From Conidiobolus incongruus B7586 (Eukaryota; Entomophthoromycota; Entomophthoromycetes; Entomophthorales; Conidiobolaceae): a stretch of 10,384 nucleotides of DNA. The stretch's first letter is position 1; every line of letters starts with the position of its first letter. The notes beneath the pieces are model-generated. The model searched no databases, was not told the origin of the DNA, and saw nothing but the letters and a program-made list of their open reading frames with translations. The translations under genes were made by a program, and so were the position numbers. The stretch spans positions 1-10,384 of the forward strand of contig JNEM01007807.1 in the NCBI GenBank assembly GCA_000697335.1, given 5' to 3'. Positions 7,610-10,384 of the stretch are shown in pieces.

Positions 7610-8389
7610 TCATTTTAGTTTTGAAAAGAAATTGTCTATAACCTCTTTAGGTATTTCTCCTGTTCTTGCTCCAAATTCTACAGGATGCTCTGCTATGTAT
7701 TTAGCAAAATCATGAGCCAGACTAGTCTTTGGTCTTGATCTGATAGATTTGATAAATTTGATTGATGGCATATATTCTTTGGCGCCTGTCCATGCATTCC
7801 AAAATTTGTCGGTGATACCAGAGCCTTCAGACTCGGATTGTAATCCTAAAGTTTTTATGATATCAGATGATGGCAAATATCCTTTAGATTCTTCCCATAA
7901 TTTTGAGATTTCGCCTGTGAAACTTCTGTCATCAGATTCTTTCTCAGGAGAATCAGATCCCATGAAACTAGCTACTTTTTTCGTGACACCTAGAGGATCG
8001 ACAATGTTAGTGATTGCTGAATAATCAAAAAAGTGTGCTGGTTTCTCATCAGTCGATTTAGATCCCAAAAAGCTAGTTAATTTATTTGTAACACCTAACG
8101 GATCAACATGGTCAGTAATTGTTGACAAACTAATAGGTTTGGCTGATTCCGAAGACTTAGATTCTGGTTTCTCTTCAGCTGTTGTAAACCCAAAGAAACT
8201 AGTTAACTTTGTGGCTATACCGAACGGATCAATAATATCCATAAATGATGGAAAACCCCAAGGTTGCATTGGTTGCATTGGATTTTCTGGGGAAATTGGT
8301 TCAATTGGCAATTCAGCATTGATAGGTTTACTCAAGGGTAAGGAACTAAAGTAAACAATGCAGAAGAAGAGTTGATTAGTAGAAACCAT
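7610..8389 (-). CDS. secreted protein of the MVSTN family, long repeat-bearing form (259 aa)
   Basis: The function is unknown; no recognised family. The ATG at 8389-8387 is shared with the paralogue at 3883-4356. Residues 1-25 are a signal peptide (LFFCIVYFSSLPLS, likely cut after INA), 16 of 25 residues identical to the paralogue. Residues 27-44 are proline-rich (LPIEPISPENPMQPMQPW). Three A modules follow at about 48-75, 88-117 and 121-150, each with D-P-[LF]-G-[VI]-x-x-K-[LV]-x-S-F-x-G, separated by acidic, lysine- and serine-rich linkers. Two B modules lie at about 163-182 and 198-216, with W-x3-K-x-Y-[LM]-P-S-x3-I-K. Residues 217-259 form a mostly polar, helical-looking tail ending FFSKLK, unlike the paralogue's hydrophobic tail. 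One continuous exon with much higher G+C than its surroundings. Best guess: a secreted effector-like or venom/salivary-type protein, by general resemblance only. Confidence 0.87.
   Translation of the reverse strand: MVSTNQLFFCIVYFSSLPLSKPINAELPIEPISPENPMQPMQPWGFPSFMDIIDPFGIATKLTSFFGFTTAEEKPESKSSESAKPISLSTITDHVDPLGVTNKLTSFLGSKSTDEKPAHFFDYSAITNIVDPLGVTKKVASFMGSDSPEKESDDRSFTGEISKLWEESKGYLPSSDIIKTLGLQSESEGSGITDKFWNAWTGAKEYMPSIKFIKSIRSRPKTSLAHDFAKYIAEHPVEFGARTGEIPKEVIDNFFSKLK
7742..7897 (-). repeat. B-module duplication inside the long family member
   Basis: Residues 165-181 (WEESKGYLPSSDIIKTL) and 200-216 (WTGAKEYMPSIKFIKSI) align without gaps at a 35-residue offset, sharing W, K, Y, P, S, I and K. 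The short paralogue has one such module (FEDVKKMLPSSDILGSM), closer to the first copy. This implies the second copy arose in the long form. Confidence 0.6.
7940..8248 (-). repeat. three-fold A-module repeat inside the long family member
   Basis: Copies begin near residues 48, 88 and 121; the D-P pairs fall at 54-55, 96-97 and 131-132, so the period is about 42 and then 35 residues. The shared core is DPLGVTxKLTSFLGS with conservative changes. At DNA level all three repeat AACTAGTTAACTTT-like or AAACTAGCTACTTTT-like words on the plus strand. The second and third copies are the most alike (DPLGVT identical). Confidence 0.8.
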
Positions 8390-8512
8390 GATTTTAATGT
8401 TATAAATTTGTAAATATTATCCATCAAAATGAGTAACTTTGTTATTTCATTGACGCAAAAATACTATTTATTATAATCAAATGAAATAATATTTACTTCG
8501 CCACTGATTCAA
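8390..8512 (-). promoter_or_regulatory. upstream region conserved with the gene at 3883-4356
   Basis: This is the counterpart of the region at 4357-4478. AGTGGC lies about 116 bp and CTCATTTTG about 36 bp before the ATG (plus-strand CAAAATGA at 8425-8432). GATAATATTTACAAATTTAT here corresponds to a TTAATATTATATATGTGTAT stretch in the other gene. Similarity fades beyond about 8512. Function as promoter or leader is inferred from position and conservation. Confidence 0.5.
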
Positions 8513-9070
8513 AACATTAATTAAATTCTTTTCAGAATTGATTTGTATACATAATATTGGCAGAAAAAATCATTGTTTAACTATTTTATGCTCATTACCA
8601 AAATTTCATTTTATTAAATTCAATATATTTGATAGCTAGATTTTATTGAGAAAATCCATTATAATTTTAATAATAATATAAAAAAATAGATCTTTTCAAT
8701 TTAAATATCATGGCAACAAATGGATGATCTATTTACTATATTATATATAAATTAATAATATATTAAGGCAATATTTTCATGGTTTTTCATAAGGAAAATT
8801 ATGAATCTTGATGATAATGTATGACTATTTCGGTTGTACAAAATAGGCAGTTTTAAATTGCTCTCTAATGAAATTAATAATTCCAAATGTTAAAGACGAT
8901 GTTTCATTATATCAAATTGACGAATATTGATTGATTATCAATCCATTTCATTTTATATTTTGACTGTTCATATATAATTCTATATATTATATGAATTTTA
9001 AATTAACCCTTTTATAATTCATAGATTGTAATTTTTGAAAATTCTATATAATCTCATTTAAGTTACTGTA
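8513..9070. other. AT-rich spacer, no gene seen
   Basis: No meaningful open frame, tandem array or transposon end was seen. A CATTACCAAAATTTCATT segment near 8595 resembles words upstream of the other family members. Confidence 0.55.
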
Positions 9071-9266
9071 TTGATAGTAATTATTATTAATATAAAACTT
9101 GATTTGAAATTCAACATAGTAATTGAACCAATAAGGATTTTAATTGAGATTCAGTATAATGAATATTCTGAATCTGGTTCATATAGATATACGCTAAAAT
9201 ATCTTTCGGTTTGGGCTTGGTACTGTAAAATATCAGTAATAGTATATATATGATATTTGAATCTTA
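9071..9266. other. block open on both strands, possible gene remnant or chance
   Basis: On the plus strand a 60-codon frame (9071-9253) is open from a TTG, without an ATG in the usual place. On the minus strand a 51-codon run (9266-9111) reads protein-like (STKPKPKDILAYIYMNQ, then IQNIHYTESQLKSLLVQ), and a polypyrimidine-like stretch ending TTTTACAG precedes it as a possible splice acceptor. The two openings are mutually exclusive as evidence, and neither is recognised. I do not call a gene. Confidence 0.2.
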
Positions 9267-9503
9267 AAAAATTATTCAATAATTGTTGAAATTTTTTTCA
9301 ACTATAATCATATAACAATTTGCATATAATGGAAATAAAATCCAAAAACGATATATGTTAATACTTGGAAATAAATATAATATGGTAATTTGTAAATCGA
9401 TTATAAAGTAATAGATTTGAATCATACAGTTTATATATGATATTAACATTTCAATATTTTTAAAATATAAGAAAACTTGCCCAATTGGAAATTTAATTTA
9501 ATA
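9267..9503. other. AT-rich spacer
   Basis: No gene or repeat was seen between the 9071-9266 block and the decayed mariner copy. AATTGTTGAAATTTTTTTCAACTATAAT at about 9281 holds a short hairpin (GTTGAAA/TTTCAAC). Confidence 0.5.
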
Positions 9504-9830
9504 TTAGTTTGGAAAGAAAAAATTGGTAATTTTTTAATTTCTGAACTTTCAGTCAGATTATTAATTTTTAAATTTAATTATATATAAAATATATAAGAAA
9601 ATTATCATCTTCAAAATACAAATATATATATATATATATTCATTCATAATTATTTTCTTATTCAAATATTTTTAATTTAAAATTAAAGGATTAATTTAAA
9701 TATATTTAAATGATAATTTATCAAAAGTTTTTGATTTTAGTATTATTAAAACTCTATTATAAACCCTGTAAAATCATTTTTCATTTTCAAGCATCTTATA
9801 AAGATAATATTTTATTTAAAACTTTTTTTT
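9504..9830 (+). mobile_element. old, decayed mariner copy (5' part only)
   Basis: This can be aligned along its length with the left and right mariner copies. TTAGTTTGGAAAG at 9504 matches the terminus (TA precedes it at 9502-9503). GGTAATTTTTTAATTTC, ATATATAAAATATATAAGAAAA and an AT run followed by TTCATTCATAATTATTTT match the leader. TATCAAAAG, TATAAACCCTGTAAAATCAT and CTTATAAAGATAATATTTTAT match transposase codons for YQK, HKPSKI and AYRDGVL. The transposase start is no longer recognisable, many substitutions and indels have accumulated, and homology fades into T-rich sequence near 9830. It has the same orientation as the right copy and lies 295 bp inside it. Confidence 0.75.
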
Positions 9831-10125
9831 ATTAAAATATTTTTTATAATTTATTTAAATATATAAAATAAATTTTTACTAATAATATTTCATTTATTAA
9901 TAAAAAAATATATAAATGGATATCCTTTTAATTCACTTGAAAATTATAATAGCAATATAATATCAATTATATAAATATAGTATTTATTAAAACTCAAACT
10001 TAGGTTAATCAGTATAAATATAAAAAAATACCTTATTATTTAATAAAAGCTCACAAAATAACTATAGTAGTTAGAATTAAATAAAATTTATTAATATACT
10101 AATAAAAATAAAGATTTTTATATAA
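9831..10125. other. AT-rich spacer between the old and the young mariner copies
   Basis: This consists almost wholly of A and T. It may include an unrecognisable remainder of the old transposase, but nothing can be aligned with confidence. No gene was seen. Confidence 0.5.
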
Positions 10126-10131
10126 TTAGTA

Positions 10132-10199
10132 TGGAAATTAAGAAATGGCAAATTTTTTAATTTCCAATCTTTCAAACATATTATACATTTTGAAAGATT
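10132..10199. repeat. two adjacent hairpins in the right mariner leader
   Basis: GGAAATTAA and TTAATTTCC pair at 10132-10164 (9-bp perfect stem), and AATCTTTCAAA pairs with TTTGAAAGATT at 10166-10199 (11-bp perfect stem). At the second hairpin the left and right copies differ in the loop while keeping the stem's core. The old copy at 9504-9830 no longer shows the second hairpin. Confidence 0.6.
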
Positions 10200-10315
10200 A
10201 TATATATATAAAATATATAGGAAAATAAATATTTTCAAACTATATATATATATTCAATTTTAATTATTTTTTTATTAAAATATTTTGATTTTAAAATTTA
10301 CACTTAAATTTAATC

Positions 10316-10384
10316 ATGCTTAAACTAGATTGTGATTATCAAAAGGCTTTTATTTTTGTATCTTTAAAACTTAACCATAAACCT
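10316..10384 (+). CDS. mariner transposase, N-terminal 23 residues (3' part outside the window)
   Basis: The ATG at 10316-10318 opens a frame that is uninterrupted to the window edge. The peptide MLKLDCDYQKAFIFVSLKL then NHKP is identical to the left copy except residue 4 (L for P). It covers only the lead-in and first helix of the mariner helix-turn-helix DNA-binding domain. Nothing can be said about the catalytic domain or whether the full gene is intact. Confidence 0.78.
   Translation, partial: MLKLDCDYQKAFIFVSLKLNHKP

Larger units (their letters stand above)
10126..10384 (+). mobile_element. mariner-type DNA transposon, right copy, 5' part (runs off the window)
   Basis: This is the same element as at 1-367, in opposite orientation. 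It starts TTAGTATGGAAATTAAG at 10126. The two bases just before are AA, with TA one base further out, so the target dinucleotide is less clean than at the left copy. A leader of 190 bp leads to the transposase ATG at 10316. The 3' end is outside the window. Confidence 0.85.
10126..10384. repeat. right arm of the long inverted repeat
   Basis: This arm is the reverse complement of 111-367, with the differences described there. The arms are separated by about 9.76 kb and continue past the window's right edge, since the left copy has a further 110 bp of transposase sequence. Confidence 0.9.

Noticed and set aside
7749-8354. Plus-strand open frames (7749-8024 and 8139-8354) opposite the long gene
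   Set aside because: They are antisense shadows of a well-supported repeat-bearing coding region, with no independent domain or context.
1431-8605. Recurring ATTACCAAA words (near 1431, 4943, 4958, 6453, 8595) as dispersed regulatory sites
   Set aside because: Distances to the family starts vary from about 70 to 590 bases and one copy is far from any gene, so chance in AT-rich DNA is adequate.
9071-9253. A 60-codon plus-strand gene
   Set aside because: It starts at TTG, is rich in I/Y/V as expected from AT-rich DNA, and the opposite strand is open too. It is listed only as an unexplained block.
111-10384. The whole window as a single large element with long terminal inverted repeats (Polinton-like)
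   Set aside because: The repeats carry outward-facing mariner transposase starts and mariner-like termini on the inner side. No capsid, polymerase or integrase coding sequence is visible in the interior.
1-10384. CRISPR arrays, tRNA, rRNA or riboswitch structures
   Set aside because: No regularly spaced repeats, no tRNA-like cloverleaf with TTCRA-type motif, and no rRNA-like conserved blocks were seen on reading.

Overview
This window is very A+T-rich eukaryotic DNA (G+C roughly a fifth to a quarter by eye) with few genes, long near-featureless spacers and short islands of higher G+C where genes or gene remains lie. There are no bacterial operons, rRNA or tRNA genes. The organism cannot be named from the sequence. 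An AT-rich invertebrate (for example an aphidiine parasitoid wasp) or a microsporidian would fit the composition, the mariner transposons and the lineage-specific secreted proteins, but this is inference.

Both edges carry the 5' part of the same mariner-type DNA transposon, in opposite orientation. The left copy (1-367, minus) and right copy (10126-10384, plus) form inverted-repeat arms of about 258 bp that differ by only about seven substitutions and two small indels. Each contains the transposon's terminal sequence (TTAGTATGG...), a roughly 190-bp leader with strong hairpins, and the start of a transposase gene that runs out of the window. The two copies face outward around a 9.76-kb interior. 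A third, strongly decayed copy of the same 5' end lies at 9504-9830, so the locus was hit in at least two waves.

The interior holds a small gene family, all on the minus strand: an intact gene at 7610-8389 (259 aa), an intact gene at 3883-4356 (157 aa), and a decayed relative at about 848-1365. The intact proteins share a signal peptide beginning MVSTN, a proline-rich linker (LPxEPIxP), a module ending in SFxGS and a module containing LPSSDI. In the longer protein the first module is present three times and the second twice. About 120 bp upstream of the two intact genes is also alike. I recognise no known family; they look like rapidly diversifying secreted proteins, such as effectors, venom or salivary proteins.

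The remaining sequence is mostly AT-rich spacer. It contains a possible 47-codon membrane micro-ORF (3414-3557, plus), several protein-like open stretches without a usable start (about 1775-2030, 6111-6326, 7114-7251, 9071-9266), an (AT)13 microsatellite and a few palindromes.
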